A stretch of 8,986 bases of DNA from Limnohabitans sp. (GTDB lineage: Bacteria; Pseudomonadota; Gammaproteobacteria; Burkholderiales; Burkholderiaceae_C): positions 1 to 8,986 of the forward strand of contig JANQXJ010000032.1 in assembly GCA_030729445.1 (NCBI GenBank), read 5' to 3'. The notes beneath the pieces were generated by a model that searched no databases, was not told the DNA's origin, and saw nothing but the letters and a program-made list of their open reading frames with translations. The translations under genes were made by a program, and so were the position numbers. Below are positions 1 to 5,582 of this stretch, piece by piece. Position 1 is the stretch's first letter; the number at the start of each line of letters is the position of its first letter.

Positions 1-1
1 C

Positions 2-409
2 ATGCCCCAGGGTTACGACTCGCTGGTGGGCGAGCGCGGGCAAGGCCTGTCGGGTGGCGAGCGCCAGCGCATTTCGATTGCGCGGGCTTTGCTGATCAAT
101 CCGCGCATTCTGATCCTGGACGAGGCCACATCGGCGGTGGACACCGAGACCGAAAAAGAAATTCAAAAAGCGCTGGACAACCTGGTGCGTGGGCGCACGA
201 CGATTGCCATCGCGCACCGCTTGTCCACCTTGCGCAAGGCCGACCGTTTGGTGGTCATGGACAAGGGCGTGGTGGTCGAAGAGGGCACCCACGACGCGCT
301 CATGGCGGCCCAGGGCGCTTACTGGCGGCTGTATGAAGCGCAGCAGCGTCAAGCCGAGGCCGAGGCGGTGCTGGGCGGCAGCGACGAGGACAAGAAGGTG
401 AGCGCATGA
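2..409 (+). CDS. ABC exporter ATP-binding protein, C-terminal part (5' end outside window)
   Basis: This is the C-terminal 135 residues of an ABC transporter nucleotide-binding domain; the membrane domain and Walker A would lie to the left of the window. The ABC signature LSGGERQR is at visible residues 16-23, Walker B ILILDE at 36-41 with catalytic Glu41, the D-loop SAVD at 44-47 and the switch histidine at His72 (IAHRLS). The tail THDALMAAQGAYWRLYEAQ is typical of exporters with fused membrane and ATPase domains (MsbA/ABCB type), which use ATP hydrolysis to move substrates out across the inner membrane. The stop codon overlaps the start of the DUF1854 gene (ATGA), so the two are probably translationally coupled. 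This pairing is known in Burkholderiales, where it is often annotated as associated with cyanophycin metabolism; no cyanophycin gene is visible here. The substrate cannot be read from this fragment. Confidence 0.93.
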   Translation: MPQGYDSLVGERGQGLSGGERQRISIARALLINPRILILDEATSAVDTETEKEIQKALDNLVRGRTTIAIAHRLSTLRKADRLVVMDKGVVVEEGTHDALMAAQGAYWRLYEAQQRQAEAEAVLGGSDEDKKVSA

Positions 410-870
410 ACCCGTTTGATTTGCAACGCGATGCCTTTGGCTGCTGGGTGTTGGTCTTGGCCGATGGCACGCGACACAGCCCGGTCACGGCGCTGCGTGC
501 CTACCCCGTGTCGGCACCCCACCAAGGCGTGGCCTTGATGGATGCCGATGGCCATGAATTGCACTGGGTGCCCGATCTCTCAGCGCTGCCAGCCGACTTG
601 CAGACCACGCTGCGAGAGGCTTTGGATGAGCGCGAGTTTTTACCTCAAATTCTGCGCCTGGACACCGTGAGCAGCTTGGTCACGCCCAGCACATGGTCGG
701 TTCAAACCGACCGGGGTGCCACGCAATTCATGCTCAAAGGCGAGGAAGACATCCGCCGCCTGACCGGCACCGTGCTGCTCATCAACGACGCCAATGGCGT
801 GCAGTACATGATCCGCGACCTGGCGGCCATGGACAAACACTCACGCAAATTGCTGGACCGTTTTTTATAG
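406..870 (+). CDS. DUF1854 family protein, partner of the upstream ABC transporter
   Basis: A 154-residue soluble protein with no signal peptide or membrane segment. I recognise it as DUF1854 (PF08909) from its overall pattern: an N-terminal half with W-V-L-V-L-ADG and the G-HELHW segment (about residues 50-54), a central EFLPQILRLD segment (about 77-86), and a C-terminal segment with GEEDIRRL, LLINDANGVQYMI and a basic end. The start is well supported: AAGGTGAG lies just upstream, inside the ABC gene, and the ATG overlaps that gene's TGA. The biochemical function of the family is unknown. In Burkholderiales it is commonly found directly after this kind of ABC transporter and in some genomes near cyanophycin synthetase genes, which suggests an accessory or regulatory role for the transporter. 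That role is inference from gene order only. Confidence 0.85.
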   Translation: MNPFDLQRDAFGCWVLVLADGTRHSPVTALRAYPVSAPHQGVALMDADGHELHWVPDLSALPADLQTTLREALDEREFLPQILRLDTVSSLVTPSTWSVQTDRGATQFMLKGEEDIRRLTGTVLLINDANGVQYMIRDLAAMDKHSRKLLDRFL

Positions 871-1041
871 GCTTTGGGCTCTGATGAGACCTGGCTGCCA
901 CGTCGCTGTCCCATTTCTGGTGACCAAGATTTTTGTCAGATCAAGGCACGAAACGATCCTTGGCCTGCCAAGTTGATTCGCACCTTGCCGTGGCTCGGGT
1001 CAGTGGGTCGGGCGGTTTGGAGTGGCCCTGGTTTTTGAAAC

Positions 1042-2184
1042 TCAAGCCCCGAAGAACCCTTTGAGTTTGTCGGTCCAGCTCTCGCCGCTGGGCTGGTGTT
1101 TGCCACCACCTTTAGAGAGGGACTCCTCAAACTCCTTGAGCAGTTTCTTCTGGTGCTCAGTCAGCTTGACCGGGGTCTCCACGGTGATGTGGCAATACAG
1201 ATCACCCGGGTAGCTGCCGCGCACACCCTTGATCCCCTTGCCGCGCAAGCGGAACTGCTTGCCCGTTTGCGTGCCTTCGGGAATATCGATGGCCGCTTTG
1301 CCGCCCAGCGTGGGCACTTCGATTTCGCCGCCCAACGCAGCCTTTGAGAAGCTGATCGGCACGGCGCAATGCAGGTCGTCGCCATCGCGCTCGAAGATGT
1401 CGTGCTTTTTCAGGCGGATCTCGATGAACAAATCACCCGGTGGCCCGCCATTGGTGCCGGGCTCGCCGTTGCCGGCGCTGCGGATGCGCATGCCGTCGTC
1501 GATGCCGGCCGGAATTTTGACTTCGAGTGTTTTTTGTTTCTTGACCTTGCCTTGCCCGTGGCAAGTGCCACAAGGGTCGGGGATGATCTTGCCTGTTCCG
1601 CGGCAGTGCGGACAGGTTTGCTGTACGCTGAAAAAGCCCTGGCGCATCTGCACCTGGCCCTGGCCGTGGCAGGTCGCGCAGGTCTTGGCGCTGGTGCCCG
1701 GTTTGGCGCCTGTGCCGTGGCAGGTGTCGCACTCGTCCCAGCTGGGGATGCGCAGTTGCGAGTCTTTGCCGTTGGCCGCTTCTTCGAGCGTGATTTCCAT
1801 GGCATAGCTCAGATCGGCACCACGGAAGACCTGGCGTCCACCGCCACGTCCGCCCCGGCCTTGGCCTCCAAAAATATCACCGAAGATGTCGCCAAACGCA
1901 TCGCCAAAGCCCCCAAAGCCTTCGGCACCGCCGCGCATATTGGGGTCGACCCCGGCGTGGCCATGCTGGTCGTAGGCCGCACGTTTTTGCGGGTCCGACA
2001 GCATCTCGTAGGCCTCTTTGGCCTCTTTGAATTTACCCTCGGCCTCTTTGGCCTTGGCGTCTTCCCCCTGGTTGCGGTCAGGGTGGTACTTCATCGCCAG
2101 CTTGCGATAAGCCTTTTTGATGTCATCGTCCGAGGCGTTTTTGGTAACGCCCAGCACTTCGTAAAAATCTCGTTTTGTCGCCAT
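1042..2184 (-). CDS. dnaJ: Chaperone protein DnaJ (Hsp40, type I)
   Basis: DnaJ delivers unfolded proteins to DnaK and stimulates its ATPase in the cytoplasm. All parts of a type I Hsp40 are present in 380 residues, the usual length. The J domain is at 1-70 with the essential HPD at 34-36. A Gly/Phe-rich linker runs about 78-120. Four CxxCxGxG zinc-binding repeats start at Cys152, Cys169, Cys191 and Cys205. The substrate-binding beta domains follow to about residue 350, then a short C-terminal tail ending KGFFGA. The start gives the canonical MATKRDFYEVLGV; only a weak Shine-Dalgarno (TTGGA) precedes it. It lies 102 bases downstream of dnaK on the same strand, and I see no independent promoter in the gap, so it is probably read through from dnaK. 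Its 3' end faces the DUF1854 gene across 171 non-coding bases with no strong terminator. Confidence 0.98.
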   Translation of the reverse strand: MATKRDFYEVLGVTKNASDDDIKKAYRKLAMKYHPDRNQGEDAKAKEAEGKFKEAKEAYEMLSDPQKRAAYDQHGHAGVDPNMRGGAEGFGGFGDAFGDIFGDIFGGQGRGGRGGGRQVFRGADLSYAMEITLEEAANGKDSQLRIPSWDECDTCHGTGAKPGTSAKTCATCHGQGQVQMRQGFFSVQQTCPHCRGTGKIIPDPCGTCHGQGKVKKQKTLEVKIPAGIDDGMRIRSAGNGEPGTNGGPPGDLFIEIRLKKHDIFERDGDDLHCAVPISFSKAALGGEIEVPTLGGKAAIDIPEGTQTGKQFRLRGKGIKGVRGSYPGDLYCHITVETPVKLTEHQKKLLKEFEESLSKGGGKHQPSGESWTDKLKGFFGA

Positions 2185-2224
2185 GGGGCAAATCCAACCG
2201 TTAGAACAAGAACGCCGCGAAGGC

Positions 2225-2242
2225 GATTCAGGGGCCTGAATC
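2225..2242. repeat. Perfect palindrome in the dnaK-dnaJ gap
   Basis: GATTCAGG and CCTGAATC flank two G bases, giving an 18-base perfect inverted repeat; as RNA it would form a 7-bp stem with a 4-base loop. It lies about 40 bases before the dnaJ start codon. No U-tract follows on the transcribed strand, so it is not a classical terminator. It could stabilise or be a processing point in the dnaK-dnaJ message; that role is inferred. Confidence 0.6.
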
Positions 2243-2258
2243 AGCTTGCGCGGCGGGA

Positions 2259-2275
2259 CTGCGGCCAGGCCGCAG
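2259..2275. repeat. GC-rich perfect palindrome just after dnaK
   Basis: CTGCGGCC and GGCCGCAG surround a single A, giving a 17-base perfect inverted repeat that folds as a 7-bp, very GC-rich stem with a 3-base loop. It starts 11 bases downstream of the dnaK stop codon in the direction of transcription. The following bases are GC-rich rather than T-rich, so full intrinsic termination is unlikely. A 3'-end stabilising hairpin for dnaK mRNA, or partial attenuation before dnaJ, is a reasonable inference. Confidence 0.6.
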
Positions 2276-2286
2276 CGGGTGGGGTG

Positions 2287-4209
2287 TTAGCCCTTTTTGA
2301 CTTCCTTGACTTCTGCGTCCACCACATTGTCGTCTTGTGGTTGGGCCTCCGTACCGGCGGCGGCACCCGCAGCGGCTTGCTGGGCTTGCATGTCGGCATA
2401 GACCTTCTCACCCAGCTTTTGGCTGGCGGTCATCAGGGCTTCGGTTTTGGCTTCGATGGCGTCTTTGTCTTCGCTCTTCAGAACTTCCTCCAGAGCCTTA
2501 GCCGCCGCTTCAATGCTTTCTTTCTCCGCCGCTTCGATCTTGTCGCCGTGCTCGGTCAGGCTCTTTTTCACGCTGTGCACAGCGGCTTCGCCGGCGTTGC
2601 GGGCTTGCACGAGTTCGAGCTTTTTCTTGTCTTCCACCGCATTCAGCTCGGCGTCTTTCACCATTTGCTGGATTTCGGCCTCAGACAAACCGGAGTTGGC
2701 CTTGATCGTGATCTTGTTTTCTTTGCCGGTGCCTTTGTCTTTGGCACCCACGTGCAGGATGCCGTTGGCGTCGATGTCAAAAGACACTTCGATCTGGGGT
2801 GTGCCGCGTGCGGCGGGCGGGATGCCTTCGAGGTTGAACTCGCCCAGCGCCTTGTTGCCGCTGGCGATTTCGCGCTCACCCTGGAACACCTTGATCGTCA
2901 CGGCCGGCTGGTTGTCTTCAGCGGTCGAGAAGGTCTGTGCAAACTTGGTCGGGATGGTCGTGTTCTTGGTGATCATCTTGGTCATCACGCCGCCCATGGT
3001 CTCAATGCCCAAAGACAAAGGCGTCACGTCGAGCAGCAACACGTCGGTACGATCGCCAGACAAGACTTGACCTTGAATCGCAGCGCCCACGGCCACGGCT
3101 TCGTCGGGGTTCACGTCTTTGCGGGGCTCTTTGCCGAAGAACTCTTTGACTTTCTCTTGCACCTTGGGCATGCGGGACATGCCGCCGACCAAGATGATGT
3201 CGTCGATCTCACCGACCGACACGCCCGCGTCTTTGATGGCCATGCGGCAAGGGGCGATGGTGCGCTCGATCAGCTCTTCCACCAACTGCTCCAGCTTGGC
3301 GCGGGTCAGCTTGATGTTCAGGTGCTTAGGGCCTGTGGCGTCGGCCGTGATGTAGGGCAGGTTGACGTCGGTGGCGGCCGAGCTCGACAACTCGATTTTG
3401 GCTTTTTCAGCAGCTTCTTTCAGGCGTTGCAGGGCCAACACGTCTTTGGCCAAATCCACGCCGGATTCTTTCTTGAACTCGGTGATGATGAAGTCGATGA
3501 TGCGCTGGTCAAAGTCTTCGCCGCCCAAGAAGGTGTCGCCGTTGGTGGAGAGTACTTCGAACTGCTTTTCGCCATCGACATCGGCGATTTCGATGATGGA
3601 CACGTCAAACGTGCCGCCACCCAAGTCATACACGGCGATCTTGCGGTCGCCCTTTTCCTGCTTGTCCAGGCCAAAGGCCAGGGCCGCTGCGGTGGGTTCG
3701 TTGATGATGCGCTTGACGTCCAGGCCAGCAATGCGGCCAGCATCTTTGGTGGCTTGGCGCTGGGCGTCGTTGAAGTAAGCGGGCACCGTGATCACGGCCT
3801 CGGTCACTTCTTCGCCAAGGTAGTCTTCGGCGGTTTTCTTCATCTTGCGCAAGATTTCAGCGCTGATCTGTGGCGGGGCCAATTTGTTGCCGCGCACTTC
3901 CACCCAGGCGTCGCCGTTGTCGGCTTTGGCGATGGTGTATGGCATCAGGTCAATGTCTTTTTGGACTTCTTTTTCGGCAAACTTGCGGCCGATCAAGCGC
4001 TTGACCGCGTAGAGCGTGTTCTTGGGGTTGGTGACCGCTTGGCGCTTGGCCGATGCGCCGACCAGGATTTCGCCGTCTTCTTGGTAGGCAATGATCGACG
4101 GGGTGGTGCGAGCGCCTTCGGCGTTCTCGATCACTTTGGTCGTGTTGCCTTCCATGATGGCCACGCACGAGTTGGTGGTGCCCAAGTCAATACCGATGAT
4201 TCTTCCCAT
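2287..4209 (-). CDS. dnaK: Chaperone protein DnaK (Hsp70)
   Basis: DnaK is the cytoplasmic ATP-dependent Hsp70 that binds exposed hydrophobic segments; DnaJ and GrpE drive its cycle. The protein is 640 residues, normal for the family. The three Hsp70 signatures are seen: IDLGTTNS at 7-14, VYDLGGGTFDVS at 193-204 (Thr200 corresponds to the E. coli autophosphorylation threonine) and ILVGGMSRMPKV at 339-350. Lys70 and the interdomain linker VLLLD (390-394) are present, followed by the beta substrate domain and the helical lid (about 505-605), then an Ala/Gln-rich flexible tail. The open frame extends 52 codons further upstream, but MGRIIGIDLG is the conserved start and GGAG lies at 4217-4220, seven bases before the ATG; the extension would run through the promoter and the repeat. 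It lies between grpE and dnaJ on the same strand and has its own heat-shock promoter candidate. Confidence 0.99.
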   Translation of the reverse strand: MGRIIGIDLGTTNSCVAIMEGNTTKVIENAEGARTTPSIIAYQEDGEILVGASAKRQAVTNPKNTLYAVKRLIGRKFAEKEVQKDIDLMPYTIAKADNGDAWVEVRGNKLAPPQISAEILRKMKKTAEDYLGEEVTEAVITVPAYFNDAQRQATKDAGRIAGLDVKRIINEPTAAALAFGLDKQEKGDRKIAVYDLGGGTFDVSIIEIADVDGEKQFEVLSTNGDTFLGGEDFDQRIIDFIITEFKKESGVDLAKDVLALQRLKEAAEKAKIELSSSAATDVNLPYITADATGPKHLNIKLTRAKLEQLVEELIERTIAPCRMAIKDAGVSVGEIDDIILVGGMSRMPKVQEKVKEFFGKEPRKDVNPDEAVAVGAAIQGQVLSGDRTDVLLLDVTPLSLGIETMGGVMTKMITKNTTIPTKFAQTFSTAEDNQPAVTIKVFQGEREIASGNKALGEFNLEGIPPAARGTPQIEVSFDIDANGILHVGAKDKGTGKENKITIKANSGLSEAEIQQMVKDAELNAVEDKKKLELVQARNAGEAAVHSVKKSLTEHGDKIEAAEKESIEAAAKALEEVLKSEDKDAIEAKTEALMTASQKLGEKVYADMQAQQAAAGAAAGTEAQPQDDNVVDAEVKEVKKG

Positions 4210-4249
4210 TTTGATACTCCGAAATTGATTGAAAGTGTTGATGTTTGGC

Positions 4250-4278
4250 AATTGGGGCGTGGGGCATGACTTTTCAAG
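4250..4278 (-). promoter_or_regulatory. Sigma-32 (RpoH) promoter candidate for dnaK
   Basis: On the minus strand CTTGAAA (4272-4278) is followed after 14 bases by CCCCAATT (4250-4257). The E. coli sigma-32 consensus is CTTGAAA, 11-16 bases, CCCCATNT, so the -35 is perfect and the -10 matches in most positions. Transcription would begin near 4243, giving a leader of about 33 bases that contains the GGAG ribosome binding site. The site lies on the dnaK side of the hairpin repeat, so dnaK can be heat-induced independently of grpE. The -35 sits at the centre of a dyad spanning 4256-4290. Confidence 0.78.
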
Positions 4279-4308
4279 TCCCCACACGCCAAAAAGGCTT
4301 TTCTTGCT

Positions 4309-4378
4309 TGTCATGCCGGACTTGATCCGGCATCCATCCGCTTGAAACCATGGACCCCGGATCAAGTCCGGGGTGACA
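4309..4378. repeat. Dispersed-type double hairpin (inverted repeat with two self-pairing arms)
   Basis: Two 29-base arms (4309-4337 and 4350-4378) are inverted copies matching at 25 of 29 positions, separated by 12 bases. Each arm also folds on itself: 4313-4333 forms ATGCCGGA/TCCGGCAT with loop CTTGA, and 4354-4374 forms ACCCCGGA/TCCGGGGT with loop TCAAG, each an 8-bp perfect stem. The four differences between arms are two compensated base pairs. The general pattern GTCAT..CCGGACTTGATCCGG is familiar from dispersed palindromic repeats in many proteobacterial genomes (REP/BIME-like or small non-autonomous elements). It starts 19 bases after the grpE stop and could act as that gene's 3' hairpin. 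No other copy is seen in this window. Confidence 0.8.
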
Positions 4379-4397
4379 GTTTGGGAAAAAGCGGGGT

Positions 4398-4946
4398 TTA
4401 TTTGGGGGCAGTCACCGTCACCAAAGCAGGGCGCAGCACGCGGTCAGCAATGGAGTAACCCTTTTGCAGCACGCTGACCACGGTGTTGGGTTCCTGCTCG
4501 GCAGGGACCACGCTGATGGCCTGATGGTGGTGCGGGTCGAATTTGGTACCTGCGGGCGGGGCGATTTCAACCACTTTGTTCCGCTCCAAGGCGCTTTTGA
4601 GCTGGCGCAAAGTGGCTTCAGAGCCTTCGCGGATCTGTTCAATCGTGACATTCGGGATGGCCAGACCGGCTTCCAAGCTGTCGAGCACCGGCAGCAAGCT
4701 GTCGGCAAAACCCTCGACCGCAAATTTGCGGGCCTTGGCGATTTCGTCATCGGCGCGGCGGCGGGCGTTTTGCACATCGGCCTGGGCACGCAGGTACTGG
4801 TCGGCCAGATCGGCGTTTTGCGCCTTCAGGTTCGCCAGCTCGGCTTGGGCATCGGCCAGTGGATCAGTCGGCGTCATGGCGGCAGCTGCAGCCAATTCTT
4901 CGTCACTCAGGGGCTTTGGGTCTTGGTTTTGTGTGGCTTCTGACAT
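4398..4946 (-). CDS. grpE: Nucleotide exchange factor GrpE
   Basis: GrpE is the dimeric cytoplasmic factor that releases ADP from DnaK. The 182-residue product has the expected layout: an acidic, disordered N terminus (about 1-30), a long dimerising coiled coil (about 30-75, with LANLKAQNADLADQYLRAQA), a four-helix region (about 77-122), and the C-terminal beta domain that contacts DnaK (about 125-182) with the family signature VLQKGYSIADRVLRPALV at 159-176. The frame stays open 20 codons further upstream, but those codons run through the predicted heat-shock promoter and transcription start, so ATG at 4944-4946 (MSEATQNQ) is chosen; only a weak GCGGA precedes it. dnaK follows 188 bases downstream on the same strand. 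Confidence 0.96.
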   Translation of the reverse strand: MSEATQNQDPKPLSDEELAAAAAMTPTDPLADAQAELANLKAQNADLADQYLRAQADVQNARRRADDEIAKARKFAVEGFADSLLPVLDSLEAGLAIPNVTIEQIREGSEATLRQLKSALERNKVVEIAPPAGTKFDPHHHQAISVVPAEQEPNTVVSVLQKGYSIADRVLRPALVTVTAPK

Positions 4947-4980
4947 GAACAATGTCCGCAAAAAATGGATACCCCTGCTA

Positions 4981-5007
4981 ATTAGGGGCGATGGATCAGG
5001 CTTCAAG
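4981..5007 (-). promoter_or_regulatory. Sigma-32 (RpoH) promoter candidate for grpE
   Basis: On the minus strand CTTGAAG (5001-5007) is followed after 12 bases by CCCCTAAT (4981-4988), a good match to CTTGAAA-N11-16-CCCCATNT. Transcription would start near 4974, about 28 bases before the grpE ATG. The -10 CCCCT is complementary to AGGGG lying just downstream (4972-4976), so the very start of the transcript region has dyad symmetry. The position between the upstream gene's terminator and grpE fits a grpE promoter. Confidence 0.7.
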
Positions 5008-5095
5008 AGAGCCTTGGCGATTGACCGCGAAAAAATCCTCGGAATTGGGATGCAGCGGTTGGGCTAACGACATCTCAGGCTGGCCAGGTGCCAAG

Positions 5096-5118
5096 AAAAA
5101 GCCCGCCAAGGGGCGGGC
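5096..5118 (-). terminator. Rho-independent terminator of the FKBP isomerase gene
   Basis: Read on the minus strand, GCCCGCC, loop CCTT, GGCGGGC forms a 7-bp perfect GC stem (5101-5118) followed directly by TTTTTCTT (U-tract at 5096-5100). It begins 26 bases after the stop codon of the isomerase gene. It separates that gene from the grpE promoter and so makes the chaperone block its own transcription unit. Confidence 0.9.
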
Positions 5119-5144
5119 AGGGTCCGCGTGGAGCACCGGGGTGA

Positions 5145-5495
5145 TCAGTTCAGCGCCAACAGTTCCACGTCGAACTTGAGGGTGGCATTGGGTGGGATCA
5201 CGCCGCCAGCGCCACGGGCACCGTAGCCCAGCTCGGCCGGGATGATCAGGGTGCGTTGACCGCCGACTTTCATGCCCGCCACGCCCTCATCCCAGCCCTT
5301 GATGACCATGCCAGCGCCCAGGCCGAACACAAAGGGGTCACGACGGTCACGGCTCGAATCGAACTTCGCGCCTTGTTGGCCGTCCTTGTAGAGCCAGCCG
5401 GTGTAGTGCACGGTGACGTCTTGGCCCGCTGTGGCGACTTCGCCTTCGCCCAAGACGGTGTCTTCGTATTGCAGGCCGGAGGGAGTGGTGTTCAT
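5145..5495 (-). CDS. FKBP-type peptidyl-prolyl cis-trans isomerase, cytoplasmic
   Basis: A single FKBP domain of 116 residues that speeds the cis-trans isomerisation of X-Pro bonds. Family motifs are intact: VHYTGWL at 29-35, FDSSRDR at 45-51, FVFGLGAGMVIKGWDEGV at 55-72 (with the pocket residues Val64, Ile65 and Trp68), GYGARG at 90-95 and IPPNATLKFDVELL at 100-113. There is no signal peptide, so it should be cytoplasmic, and no extra chaperone (IF) insert, so it is closer to the short FKBP12-like bacterial forms than to SlyD or FkpA. An AGGA lies about ten bases before the ATG. A CATAAT element (minus strand, 5561-5566) could serve as its -10, but no convincing -35 accompanies it. It is followed by its own terminator, so its place upstream of grpE is likely proximity rather than operon membership. 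Confidence 0.95.
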   Translation of the reverse strand: MNTTPSGLQYEDTVLGEGEVATAGQDVTVHYTGWLYKDGQQGAKFDSSRDRRDPFVFGLGAGMVIKGWDEGVAGMKVGGQRTLIIPAELGYGARGAGGVIPPNATLKFDVELLALN

Positions 5496-5582
5496 GAGGG
5501 GAATCCTGTCAGAAAGGGCCCGGTGCCGCTGATGGGCTGCCGAGGTGTGTAAAACCCAAAATTATGCCAGCCCCGCCAACCG

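Noticed and set aside
959..972. Small hairpin CTTGG-CCTG-CCAAG in the gap between the DUF1854 gene and dnaJ, as a bidirectional terminator.
   Set aside because: Only a 5-bp stem and no adjacent T-run on either strand; a competing 5-bp pairing (942-946 with 958-962) is equally likely. Nothing else of note is seen in 871-1041.
2182..2212. A sigma-32-like pattern directly before dnaJ on the minus strand: CTTGTTC, 15 bases, CCCCATGG.
   Set aside because: The supposed -10 overlaps the dnaJ start codon, so a transcript from it would begin inside the gene and miss the J-domain start.
1369..4269. A 966-codon open frame on the plus strand, antisense to dnaJ and dnaK and running through the gap between them.
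   Set aside because: It follows from codon bias in highly expressed high-GC genes. Long open frames antisense to dnaK are a well-known artefact, once mistaken for a glutamate dehydrogenase. The product is low-complexity (His, Phe, Gly, Val, Leu rich) without a recognisable domain, and the opposite strand encodes complete, conserved DnaK and DnaJ.
4210..4365. N-terminal extension of DnaK by 52 codons (open frame up to 4365).
   Set aside because: The extension would read through the hairpin repeat and the heat-shock promoter, and the conserved Hsp70 start MGRIIGIDLG with GGAG in front is at 4209.
4543..5067. Open frames antisense to grpE on the plus strand.
   Set aside because: Low-complexity translations with no ribosome binding site or recognisable domain; shadows of the grpE coding frame.
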